DNA from: Lactococcus carnosus
GTDB lineage: Bacteria; Bacillota; Bacilli; Lactobacillales; Streptococcaceae
Assembly (NCBI RefSeq): GCF_006770265.1
Contig: NZ_CP017194.1
Location: forward strand, 620,001-684,000
Length of the DNA stretch: 64,000 nucleotides
Direction of reading: 5' to 3'
Shown here: positions 57,401 through 64,000 of the stretch, in pieces
Position numbering within the stretch: the first letter of the stretch is position 1
Layout: every line of letters begins with the position of its first letter
Made by a program: the position numbers and the translations under genes
The notes under the pieces: model-generated
What the model saw: the letters and a program-made list of their open reading frames with translations, nothing else
Told to the model about the DNA's origin: nothing
Database searches by the model: none

Positions 57401-58934
57401 TTATGCTAAAATTAATGTGAAACTCGTGTCTTCTACTGGTGTTGGTACCATTGCCACTGGCTGTGTTAAAGCTGGTGCGGACAAGGTTGTAATCGCCGGT
57501 TATGATGGTGGTACAGGCGCGTCTCCTCGTAACTCAGCACGTGATGCTGGCTTGCCGTGGGAGATGGGACTTGCAGAAGCCCATCAAACCTTAACCATGA
57601 ATAACTTGCGTCAACGGATGACACTTGAAACAGATGGCAAATTAATGACAGGCCGTGATATCGCTGTCGCAGCATTACTAGGCGCTGAGGAGTATTCATT
57701 TGCCTCACTGGCTTTAGTCGCTGTAGGTTGTGTCATGATGCGCGTTTGTTCATTAAATACGTGTCCGGTTGGTGTGGCAACACAAAATCCAGAACTCCGT
57801 GCTCACTTTGCAGGGAAACCTGAGCATGTTGTCAATGCTATGAACTTCTTAGCACAAGATCTCAGAGAAATCATGGCTGATCTTGGCTTCCGTTCAGTGG
57901 ACGAAATGATCGGTCATGCTGAAGTCTTGAAACCTAAGTTTATCGCCAAAGGTAAATCTAAATCACTTGATTTCAGTCGCATTATCGGGACAACGATGCC
58001 GATCGAACGTAAAGTTGTCGATCCATTTATCGAAGAACGTCAATGGAAAGAATTAGATGGCTTTGCTAAAGCTGCTATCGACAGTGGTACTGGTGTGACC
58101 ATCAAAGAACCAATCAATAATGTCACACGTACCGCTGGTGCGCGGATGGCTGGTTGGATTGCTGAACGTTACGGTAACTATGCCCTGACGCCAGGTTTGA
58201 TCAAATATGAGTACACAGGTATCGCTGGTCAATCCTTTGCATCATTTGCGACGCAAGGGATGGAGCTTACCTTGATTGGTGAAGCCAATGACTATATTGG
58301 TAAGGCCTTATCAGGTGGTCGTATTATTGTTAAACCGCCAGTAGATGCAGGCTTTAATGTTGAAGCCTCTCCAATCGTTGGTAACGTGTCACTATTTGGT
58401 GCAGTTCGTGGGGAAGCTTACTTCCGTGGTCGTGCTGGAGAACGCTTCTGTGTCCGTAACTCGGGTGCAAAAGTCGTTGTTGAAGGCGTTGGCGAACACG
58501 GGTGTGAGTATATGACAGGTGGTCTAGCTGTCATCCTCGGTAGTACAGGACAAAACTTCGCTGCTGGTATGAGTGGTGGTGTGGCTTATGTCTATGATAG
58601 CAAGGGTGACTTCGCCTCTAAAGTGAACATGGAGATGGTTGACCTCTATAAAGTGGGCCAAACTCGTGGTGACGAGGTCCTCAAAGAAATGGTTGAAAAC
58701 CATGCAACCTATACAGGCTCAGAAAAGGCCAAAGCCTTACTTGCTGATTGGGATAATGCCCTTGATAAATTTGTCAAAGTTTATCCGACTGAGTACCATG
58801 AAATTAAAGAAATCGAGCATCATCTCATAGAAGACGGTCTGACAGGAGCAGAGCTTGAAATGGCAACATTTGAAAAAGCGATGAGTACGCCTGCTGAAGA
58901 AAAGGCTGAATTAATAAAAGTAGGAGGACAGTAA
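54432..58934 (+). CDS. gltB: Glutamate synthase (NADPH), large subunit
   Basis: Transfers the glutamine amide to 2-oxoglutarate, giving two glutamates. It is 1500 aa, full length. A 20-residue propeptide precedes the N-terminal nucleophile C21 (DACGMGF) of the glutaminase domain; the FMN domain follows (GEGGENRARYYKK, PGEGGQLPGGK), the 3Fe-4S cysteines are in MRVCSLNTCPVG, and the C-terminal beta-helix is rich in glycine. RBS GAGAGGAT. CodY-controlled. The 73-nt leader contains CAGATAA...TTATCTG, a possible hairpin. Confidence 0.96.
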   Translation: MDKLQARQQTLWDQTFESDACGMGFIAQIDGKPTHELVDYAMTILERMNHRGGTGAEPDTGDGAGALFAMPHAFFDKITSEKLIDLPQAGDYAVGQFFLPKEADKKVALCKSITAELQADGYQIILTRDVPFNFDNCGPAAQDIMPAFVQFIISKPSDSKSGRDFEDRLYRLRRKLEKTFATSELFICSLSSKTIVYKGMLHAFQVRTFYPDLSDPDFKSTIALTHSRFSTNTFPSWDRAQPFRYLAHNGEINTLRGAENWMTSHKIEIYNEENSDSAKLENCMEYLYRNGRDMPHALLMMIPEAWGEEAGLSPELTSFYEYTSSFMAPWDGPAALVFTDGDTVGARLDRNGLRPSRYSITEDNFIVCSSESGVVDFAPSRVVEKGVLGPGNMMLVDTVNGKILRNEEVKKHYAAQYPYEKWLAKNLRHIDELASQGEFPEMSEASLQTMHKLFGYTDEVIRTVIVPMAEYGQEPVISMGYDSPLAVLSQKNQSLFTYFKQQFAQVTNPPIDAIREKIVVGTEVYLGRDGDLRSDDAANCVKLKLDSPVLSTLDFEKIAFSQDKKHKSKLISTLYDVTKETQNRLENALVDMFKAVEAAVDNGASIIILSDRDQAEGRMPMPILLATSGLYNYMVEKGKGSQFSIVVDTAEVNEVHHFATIIGYGASAIHPYGAYQTLVDYHMADKVESFRHAAEKGIIKVMSRMGISTISGYKGAQLFEAVGLSSAVVDNYFRGTVTRIGGLSLDQIETEYLERYAFAYGPRSQETLPSGGSYQFKTDGEHHIFNPLTIYNFQKAVRQGDYALYKAYAEELHVEADETPSNLRHIWEFNQKRTPVALSEVEPVENIVTRFKVGAMSFGSLSKEAHETIAEAMNSIGAKSNSGEGGENRARYYKKADGTNLNSKIKQIASGRFGVNAEYVMSAEELQIKLAQGAKPGEGGQLPGGKAFPWVAEIRGSTPGVTLISPPPHHDIYSIEDLAQLIYDLKAVNPYAKINVKLVSSTGVGTIATGCVKAGADKVVIAGYDGGTGASPRNSARDAGLPWEMGLAEAHQTLTMNNLRQRMTLETDGKLMTGRDIAVAALLGAEEYSFASLALVAVGCVMMRVCSLNTCPVGVATQNPELRAHFAGKPEHVVNAMNFLAQDLREIMADLGFRSVDEMIGHAEVLKPKFIAKGKSKSLDFSRIIGTTMPIERKVVDPFIEERQWKELDGFAKAAIDSGTGVTIKEPINNVTRTAGARMAGWIAERYGNYALTPGLIKYEYTGIAGQSFASFATQGMELTLIGEANDYIGKALSGGRIIVKPPVDAGFNVEASPIVGNVSLFGAVRGEAYFRGRAGERFCVRNSGAKVVVEGVGEHGCEYMTGGLAVILGSTGQNFAAGMSGGVAYVYDSKGDFASKVNMEMVDLYKVGQTRGDEVLKEMVENHATYTGSEKAKALLADWDNALDKFVKVYPTEYHEIKEIEHHLIEDGLTGAELEMATFEKAMSTPAEEKAELIKVGGQ

Positions 58935-58935
58935 T

Positions 58936-60375
58936 ATGGCAGATCCATTTGGCTTTATGAAGTACAAACGTAAGGATAATCCTTATCGTTCGGTTTCTGA
59001 ACGTGTGTTAGACTTTAAAGAATTACAAATCCCCCTTGATGTTGAAGAGCGAAAAGAACAAGCAGCACGCTGTATGGGCTGTGGGATTCCTTTCTGTCAT
59101 GAAGGTGACTTTTATGGTGGTGGTCGTGCAGTATCGGGCTGTCCTAACGATAATCTTATTCCTGAATGGAATGACTTAGTTTACCGTAATGAGTTTAAAA
59201 AAGCCTTCGAACGCTTGTCACGGACAAATCCTATTCCTGAGATGACAGGACGCGTATGTCCTGCACCATGTGAAAAAAGTTGTACCGAATCCTTAAACGG
59301 TGAAGGGGTTACCATCCATGATAATGAACGCTTTATCATCGATAATGCCTTTGAACAAGGGTGGGTAGCTGATAGTGGTCGGCCTAAAGAACGGACTGAC
59401 TTTACCATCGCAATCGTTGGCTCTGGCCCTGCTGGTCTTTCTGCAGCATGGCGCCTTAACCAATTAGGTCATAACGTGACGATTTATGAACGTGCTGACC
59501 GCTTTGGTGGCTTGCTCATGTACGGTATCCCAAATATGAAACTGGATAAAGATATCGTTCAACGTCGGATTGATGTCATGAAAGAAGTTGGTATCGAATT
59601 TATTGCCAATACTGAAATTGGTCGTGATATCGCCTATGATACATTGACATCAAATTATGATCGTGTTATCATCGCAACAGGTGCAAGTGTACCACGTGAT
59701 TTGACTATTCCAGGTCGTGAACTAAGCGGTGTCAAGTTGGCGGTTGATTTCTTAACAGATATCACAAAAATTGTCTTGTCAAATGGTGACAAAAAAATGC
59801 GCCAATCACTTAAAGGTAAACACGTGGTTGTTATCGGTGGTGGGGATACAGGTAATGACTGTATCGGAACTGCTGTGCGACTTGGTGCTGCTAGTGTGAC
59901 ACAGCTTGAAATAACACCTGAGTTACCTGGTGAGCGTACAGCGTCAAATCCATGGCCAGAATATCCCATGGTTGGACGCAAAGGCTACGGTCAAGAAGAA
60001 GCCATCGCTGCAGGTAACATCAATTTGACACGTTATGCGACATCGACGACTGAATTTGTCGGTGCAGAACGTGGCCAATTGATCGCCATCAACACCGTTA
60101 AAGTAGGACCTGACTTTAAACCACTTGCAGGGACTGAAGAAACGCTTAAAGCAGATCTTGTTTTACTTGCCATGGGCTTTACTGGTGCAGAACAATCAGT
60201 CTTCCAAGGCTTTGGCATTACGCAAATCTTTGATGACAATACAACAAATAATGAAAAAGTATATGTCTCTGGCGATGCAAAACGTGGTCCCTCTCTTGTT
60301 ATCTGGGGCATTCGTGAAGGCCGTAAAACAGCTGAAAAAATCGATGATACGTTACGCGTGTTAGTGACACAATAA
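58936..60375 (+). CDS. gltD: Glutamate synthase (NADPH), small subunit
   Basis: FAD/NADPH subunit that feeds electrons to the large subunit through 4Fe-4S clusters. It is 479 aa: N-terminal cysteines CMGCGIPFC...GCPNDN and CPAPCEKSC, FAD-binding IVGSGPAGLSAAW, NADPH-binding VVIGGGDTGNDC, and C-terminal SGDAKRGPSLVIWGI. It starts 1 nt after gltB with AGGAGG in the gltB end. A terminator follows. Confidence 0.96.
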   Translation: MADPFGFMKYKRKDNPYRSVSERVLDFKELQIPLDVEERKEQAARCMGCGIPFCHEGDFYGGGRAVSGCPNDNLIPEWNDLVYRNEFKKAFERLSRTNPIPEMTGRVCPAPCEKSCTESLNGEGVTIHDNERFIIDNAFEQGWVADSGRPKERTDFTIAIVGSGPAGLSAAWRLNQLGHNVTIYERADRFGGLLMYGIPNMKLDKDIVQRRIDVMKEVGIEFIANTEIGRDIAYDTLTSNYDRVIIATGASVPRDLTIPGRELSGVKLAVDFLTDITKIVLSNGDKKMRQSLKGKHVVVIGGGDTGNDCIGTAVRLGAASVTQLEITPELPGERTASNPWPEYPMVGRKGYGQEEAIAAGNINLTRYATSTTEFVGAERGQLIAINTVKVGPDFKPLAGTEETLKADLVLLAMGFTGAEQSVFQGFGITQIFDDNTTNNEKVYVSGDAKRGPSLVIWGIREGRKTAEKIDDTLRVLVTQ

Positions 60376-60381
60376 AATAGG

Positions 60382-60414
60382 GTAAAAATGGCATCGATGA
60401 GATGTCATTTTTAC
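60382..60414 (+). terminator. Terminator after gltBD
   Basis: GTAAAAATGGCATC-GATGA-GATGTCATTTTTAC. The T-run is part of the stem. Confidence 0.8.
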
Positions 60415-60432
60415 TTGATAAGTCAAATAAGT

Positions 60433-60461
60433 TTGTCAAAAATGCGATTTTTTGATAGAAT
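60433..60461 (+). promoter_or_regulatory. Promoter of the MIP18-family gene
   Basis: TTGTCA, 17-nt spacer, TAGAAT. Confidence 0.75.
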
Positions 60462-60506
60462 AGGGCTATTAACCGATGACGTAATGAAAGGTAGATAAAT
60501 CAATCT

Positions 60507-60836
60507 ATGGCAAATTATACAACAGAAGAAGTTGAAAAAATTAAAGACAGAATTCTGTCAGCATTAGAAGGCGTAATCGACCCAGAACTAGGGGTTGATA
60601 TTATCAACCTCGGTCTGGTATATGCGATTGAGTTTGAAGATTCTGGTAGAACAGAAATCCAAATGACGCTGACGACGATGGGCTGCCCACTTGCAGACCT
60701 CTTGACTGATCAAATCCACGACGCCCTAAAAGAAGTACCAGAAGTCTCTGAAGTTGAAGTGAAACTGGTTTGGTACCCTGCATGGAGCGTTGACAAAATG
60801 AGCCGCTATGCGCGGATCGCTTTAGGGATTAGATAA
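60507..60836 (+). CDS. MIP18/DUF59-family metal-sulfur cluster assembly factor
   Basis: 109-aa protein of the SufT/PaaD/MIP18 family, which assists iron-sulfur cluster maturation. IDPELGVDIINLGLVY and TLTTMGCPLADLL with the single conserved cysteine are diagnostic. RBS GAAAGGTAG. It appears monocistronic. Proximity to gltBD, an Fe-S enzyme, may be chance. Confidence 0.9.
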   Translation: MANYTTEEVEKIKDRILSALEGVIDPELGVDIINLGLVYAIEFEDSGRTEIQMTLTTMGCPLADLLTDQIHDALKEVPEVSEVEVKLVWYPAWSVDKMSRYARIALGIR

Positions 60837-60861
60837 GTTTAACAGTTAGTTAATAGACTAG

Positions 60862-60890
60862 AAAAAGTTGTCATTGGACAGCTTTTTTTT
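60862..60890 (+). terminator. Terminator after the MIP18-family gene
   Basis: AAAAAGTTGTC-ATTG-GACAGCTTTTT plus further T. Confidence 0.85.
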
Positions 60891-60993
60891 GTTTCGTGCA
60901 AATAAGTGGATCAGCATCGACTCACCCTATTCAGTGTAATGCTAAGACATACCTGGATTTATGATTCGCTATCTAGCCCTCATAACCACCAAA

Positions 60994-61036
60994 TCAGCCA
61001 TAAGACTGATTTTTTTCTCCTGCAAAATGGTAAAAT
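60994..61036 (+). promoter_or_regulatory. CesR/LiaR box and -10 of liaFSR
   Basis: TCAGCCATAAGACTGA (60994-61009) matches the L. lactis CesR box TCAGHCTNNAGDCTGA with one mismatch. It is centred about 41 bp before the predicted start of transcription, over the -35 region. TGGTAAAAT (TAAAAT 61031-61036) is the -10. The palindrome plus T-run could be mistaken for a terminator. Confidence 0.8.
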
Positions 61037-61042
61037 AGAATC

Positions 61043-61717
61043 ATGAATAAATTTAAGTTTTTTATGATTATAGAAGTGATTATATTGGTCTTGCTAGGCG
61101 TCTCTTTGCTTAGGAATCCCATGTTCTTAATTGTCGTAGGTGTTGGCCTATTACTAGGCTTTTTATCGACCCGTGTTGGGTCTTATAAGGCGCAAATGAT
61201 ACTCAAACAAATTGGGATTGCCTTTGGTGTGGTGGCCCTGATTATTTTTGTTGCTAATGGCTATACTTGGATTGCCTTATTGTTCCCTGTCATTCTGGCA
61301 ATTATCTTTTGGAAATCATCTGGCATAAATTATACCTCTGTAAAAGGGCATAATCCATTTGAAGCGGATGATAATAATTTTGAGCGCAGGCGCATTTTTG
61401 ATAATCAAGCCGATAATACGGTTTCAAGACTATCGGGTAATGATGTCATCGATTTAGCGACAACGACTTTTCAAGCTGATGGGAATGACTTAACAATCAG
61501 AAAAGCCTCTGGCAATACCAAAATCATCGTACCAGATGATGTTGCCGTTGTCCTTGATGTGACAGCACTTTCTGGCGTTGTCAAGATTTTCGACGAGATC
61601 ACACAGGTTAATGCTGAGCATGTCAGATATATGACACCTGACTTCGGTGCTTCTGAAAAACGGATTAGAATTATGATCCATGTCGGCAGAGGTAGTGTAG
61701 AAGTCATTAAAGGGTAG
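61043..61717 (+). CDS. liaF: LiaF-like membrane protein (YvqF family)
   Basis: Accessory membrane protein that holds the LiaS/CesS kinase inactive without cell-envelope stress. It is 224 aa: about four membrane segments in residues 5-95 and a C-terminal beta-helical domain (about 130-224). It is the first gene of liaF-liaS-liaR, known as the CesSR locus in L. lactis. The -10 ends 6 nt before the ATG and no Shine-Dalgarno is present, so the mRNA is probably leaderless. Confidence 0.9.
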   Translation: MNKFKFFMIIEVIILVLLGVSLLRNPMFLIVVGVGLLLGFLSTRVGSYKAQMILKQIGIAFGVVALIIFVANGYTWIALLFPVILAIIFWKSSGINYTSVKGHNPFEADDNNFERRRIFDNQADNTVSRLSGNDVIDLATTTFQADGNDLTIRKASGNTKIIVPDDVAVVLDVTALSGVVKIFDEITQVNAEHVRYMTPDFGASEKRIRIMIHVGRGSVEVIKG

Positions 61718-61726
61718 GCGATTAAA

Positions 61727-62671
61727 ATGATCATAAAACGAAGTATCGTCACTACTTTTACAAGCTGTTTTTTAATCAATCTTGGAGCCCTCATCGCACT
61801 CGTCAGTTTGCTAAATATTAATCTCTTTGATTTTAAGACGACATGGGTGATACTGACGGTGTCCGCCATGCTAACCTTACTTTATATCGTCTTTTTTTGG
61901 ATACAGTATGATGAGCAAAAAAAAGGTTTGACGCAAGATATTGAGAAGATTTTAAACAATGAAACGCCTGACTATGAGCAGCTGCAAGCCTTAGCTAAAC
62001 GGCAAGAAGAGATGTCATCAGAATTACAGACACTCTCAGTAGCCAAGAATACTGAACAAGAAGCAATCATAGAAGCAGAACGGATTAGAATATCCAGGGA
62101 GTTGCATGATTCAGTCAGTCAAGAGTTATTTGCTGCAACCATGATTTTATCTTCCGTCGTTGATAATCCCAGTCTCACGACAAAGCAAATTACCAGTCAA
62201 ACCACACTAACTTTGAAGATACTGCATGAGGCACAGGACGAAATGCGAGCGCTTTTACTTCACTTAAGACCATCAGAATTAGCTGATAAGTCCTTAACTG
62301 AGGGGCTAAATATGTTAGTTGATGAACTGCAAGCCAAAATATCAGCCAAGATATCAGCCAGTGTTGCCGAAATAAAGGCAGATAAAAATATTGAAAACAA
62401 TATTTTTAGAATGACGCAAGAACTTTTATCTAATACACTGAGACATGCCAAGGCGCAACATATTGATATTTCTTTTAGTCAAACAGTGGGGACATTAGTT
62501 TTAATCGTCAAAGATGATGGTGTTGGATTTGATACAACGATAGAAAAAACAGCAAGCCAAGGCTTGAAAAATATCAAAGAGCGGACGCTCTCACTAGGTG
62601 GGACAGTCGAGTGGCAATCAGCACCAGGATCTGGTACGACAGTTAAGATCATGATTCCAAAGATTAAGTGA
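61727..62671 (+). CDS. liaS: Sensor histidine kinase LiaS/CesS
   Basis: Cell-envelope stress kinase of the NarL-partner (HisKA_3) type. It is 314 aa: two membrane helices (about 8-32 and 39-60) with a very short outside loop, a linker coiled coil, phospho-acceptor H127 in RISRELHDSVSQELFA, and a HATPase domain with DDGVGFD. The short loop marks it as an intramembrane-sensing kinase. It starts 9 nt after liaF. Confidence 0.92.
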   Translation: MIIKRSIVTTFTSCFLINLGALIALVSLLNINLFDFKTTWVILTVSAMLTLLYIVFFWIQYDEQKKGLTQDIEKILNNETPDYEQLQALAKRQEEMSSELQTLSVAKNTEQEAIIEAERIRISRELHDSVSQELFAATMILSSVVDNPSLTTKQITSQTTLTLKILHEAQDEMRALLLHLRPSELADKSLTEGLNMLVDELQAKISAKISASVAEIKADKNIENNIFRMTQELLSNTLRHAKAQHIDISFSQTVGTLVLIVKDDGVGFDTTIEKTASQGLKNIKERTLSLGGTVEWQSAPGSGTTVKIMIPKIK

Positions 62672-62754
62672 GACTGGCTAGTTGCTTACTAAGCCTAATA
62701 GTTGAGACTGAAGTTGATTGATGGCGGGGTTATGATTGAAAGTTAGGAATGAAA

Positions 62755-63384
62755 ATGAAAAAAATTTCACTGATGTTAGTAGATGACCATGAGATGGTTC
62801 GCTTGGGCTTATCTAGCTACCTGAATATGCAAGAGGATTTAGAAGTAGTCGCTGAAGCTGTCGATGGACTAGACGGCGTTAGAAAAGCAAAACAGTACAA
62901 GCCAGATGTGATTCTGATGGATCTTGTCATGGATAAGATGGACGGCATCGCGTCATCAAAAACCATCTTACAAGATAATCCAGAGATGAAGATTCTGATA
63001 TTAACGAGTTTTCTAGATGATGAAAAAATATTTCCCGCGCTTGAAGCCGGAGTTAAAGGCTATATTTTGAAAACCTCTCAGGCGCATGAGATTGCAGAAT
63101 CAGTGCGTAAGATTGCCATGGGTCAAGACGTTATTTCTGAGAGTGTTCGGGTCAAAATCTATGAAAAACAACATGCCAAACCAACCTTACACGATAGTCT
63201 AACTGCAAGAGAAGTAGAAGTACTAAAAGAAATTGCAAAAGGCTTATCCAACCAAGAAATAGGAGATACCTTATTTATTTCTCTGAAAACGGTCAAGACA
63301 CATGTCTCTAATATATTAGCTAAATTACAAGTAGAGGATAGAACGCAGGCAGCAATTTATGCGATCAAGCACAAAATTGCCTGA
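62755..63384 (+). CDS. liaR: Response regulator LiaR/CesR
   Basis: NarL/LuxR-type regulator activated by LiaS on damage to cell wall synthesis. It is 209 aa: receiver with D10, D11 and phospho-acceptor D56 (ILMDLVMD), and a C-terminal LuxR HTH (LTAREVEVLKEIAKGLSNQEI). The second of two nearby ATGs is chosen because AGGA is 6 nt before it; the first directly abuts AGGA. It probably activates its own operon through the box at 60994. Confidence 0.92.
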   Translation: MKKISLMLVDDHEMVRLGLSSYLNMQEDLEVVAEAVDGLDGVRKAKQYKPDVILMDLVMDKMDGIASSKTILQDNPEMKILILTSFLDDEKIFPALEAGVKGYILKTSQAHEIAESVRKIAMGQDVISESVRVKIYEKQHAKPTLHDSLTAREVEVLKEIAKGLSNQEIGDTLFISLKTVKTHVSNILAKLQVEDRTQAAIYAIKHKIA

Positions 63385-63402
63385 ACATGGTATACTATAA
63401 TT

Positions 63403-64000
63403 ATGGAAAATTTACTAAGTAGCGCTCAAGATATCAAAATTATTTTCTTTGATATTGACGACACCTTACGCGTTAAAGATACGGGATATATGCCTGAATC
63501 TGTTCATCGCGTCTTTGAGGCCCTTCGCCAAAAGGGGATTTTGACCGGCATCGCAACAGGTAGAAATTATTATGGGGTCATACCAGAAATAAAGGCACTC
63601 AAACCTGATTTTTTTGTCACAGCTAATGGGGCCTATGTGATTGATAAGGACCATGACGTCATCTATAATAATCCGCTACCTAAGCAGACGGTTGAAAGCC
63701 TGTTAGCTTGGCTCAGCTCTGTTGACAGTGATTATATTTTTTATGGCTCGGATAATGTGGTTGCATCAAGATGGTCCGAGGTGATTCAGGCTGCAATGGC
63801 ACCAGTTTATGGTAAACTAGATGTTATACCTAATTATCATCAAACGCATGACATCTATCAGATGCTATCTATATCAGATCATGATGACACGCTTGTGCTG
63901 CCAGATGACTTAGCAGACAAAGTACGGATGGTCCGCTGGCATCCAAATTCATGTGATATTGTTGCCCTAAATGGCAGCAAGGCTGATGGTGTCAGCCATA
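63403..64000 (+). CDS. HAD-IIB family hydrolase (3' end beyond the window)
   Basis: About 199 residues are visible without a stop. Motif I is FFDIDDTLR, motif II IATGR, and the cap region follows, as in Cof-type phosphatases. The extended -10 TGGTATACT (TATACT 63391-63396) begins 4 nt after the liaR stop and ends 6 nt before the ATG; no RBS is seen, so a leaderless mRNA is likely. Substrate unknown. Confidence 0.85.
   Translation, partial: MENLLSSAQDIKIIFFDIDDTLRVKDTGYMPESVHRVFEALRQKGILTGIATGRNYYGVIPEIKALKPDFFVTANGAYVIDKDHDVIYNNPLPKQTVESLLAWLSSVDSDYIFYGSDNVVASRWSEVIQAAMAPVYGKLDVIPNYHQTHDIYQMLSISDHDDTLVLPDDLADKVRMVRWHPNSCDIVALNGSKADGVSH

Noticed and set aside
60991-61016. AAATCAG...CTGATTT plus T-run read as an orphan terminator and possible small RNA end
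   Set aside because: The palindrome fits the CesR box at 15 of 16 positions and sits at -41 of liaF, a better explanation.

Overview
The window is ordinary chromosome from a low-GC Gram-positive coccus. The 16S rRNA, a ComX-type sigma factor beside an rRNA operon, ClpE under a CtsR box, a CesSR/LiaRS-type system and many Lactococcus-like proteins point to the genus Lactococcus in the broad sense, probably the piscium/raffinolactis (Pseudolactococcus) branch. That placement is by eye. I see no prophage, plasmid or CRISPR array. One intact IS30-family element is present.

Layout. 1-5 kb: the end of rbfA, then on the minus strand a beta-glucoside operon (licT-bglP-bglA) with a cre site and two antiterminator targets (RATs) flanking licT. 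5-9.5 kb: a MATE exporter, ligA, a lipid kinase and tRNA-Ser(GGA). 9.5-12.6 kb: a small membrane protein, an ASCH-domain protein and an MFS drug exporter behind a possible attenuator. 12.7-20.6 kb: comX divergent from a complete rRNA operon (two promoters, 16S, tRNA-Ala, 23S, 5S) followed by 16 tRNA genes; a tRNA-Val-like folded element lies between 5S and the first of them. 20.7-29 kb: dnaG-rpoD, clpE, def, uvrB. 29-34.3 kb: two paralogous amino-acid-binding lipoproteins, serC-serA, a candidate CiaR-controlled small RNA, a decayed copy of the serA 3' end and an ArsC/Spx-like gene. 34.3-38.4 kb: exoA, a DUF1722 gene, metG, a GNAT gene. 38.5-42.2 kb: a lipoprotein carboxylesterase with its own promoter, cre site, RAT and terminator, then a small DUF1310-like gene split by the IS30 element. 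42.4-51 kb: rnc-smc, a HAD phosphatase with ftsY, prs and a PucR-like regulator. 51-64 kb: leuS, a HesB-like protein, gltB-gltD under a CodY box, a MIP18-family Fe-S assembly protein, liaF-liaS-liaR behind a CesR box, and the start of another HAD gene.

Connections. The BglG-family antiterminator at 4.7-3.9 kb may act on three RATs: two in its own operon and one 34 kb away before the secreted esterase. This suggests a beta-glucoside regulon that includes an extracellular esterase. CodY-like boxes before gltB and serC tie glutamate and serine synthesis to branched-chain amino acid/GTP status. A PurR-like box about 75 bp upstream of the predicted start of the second binding-protein transcript may tie amino acid uptake to purine synthesis.

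Seven genes (ligA, uvrB, exoA, rnc, two HAD genes and liaF) have a -10 element ending 6-7 nt before the start codon and mostly lack a Shine-Dalgarno sequence. They look leaderless; three of them are DNA repair or ligation genes.
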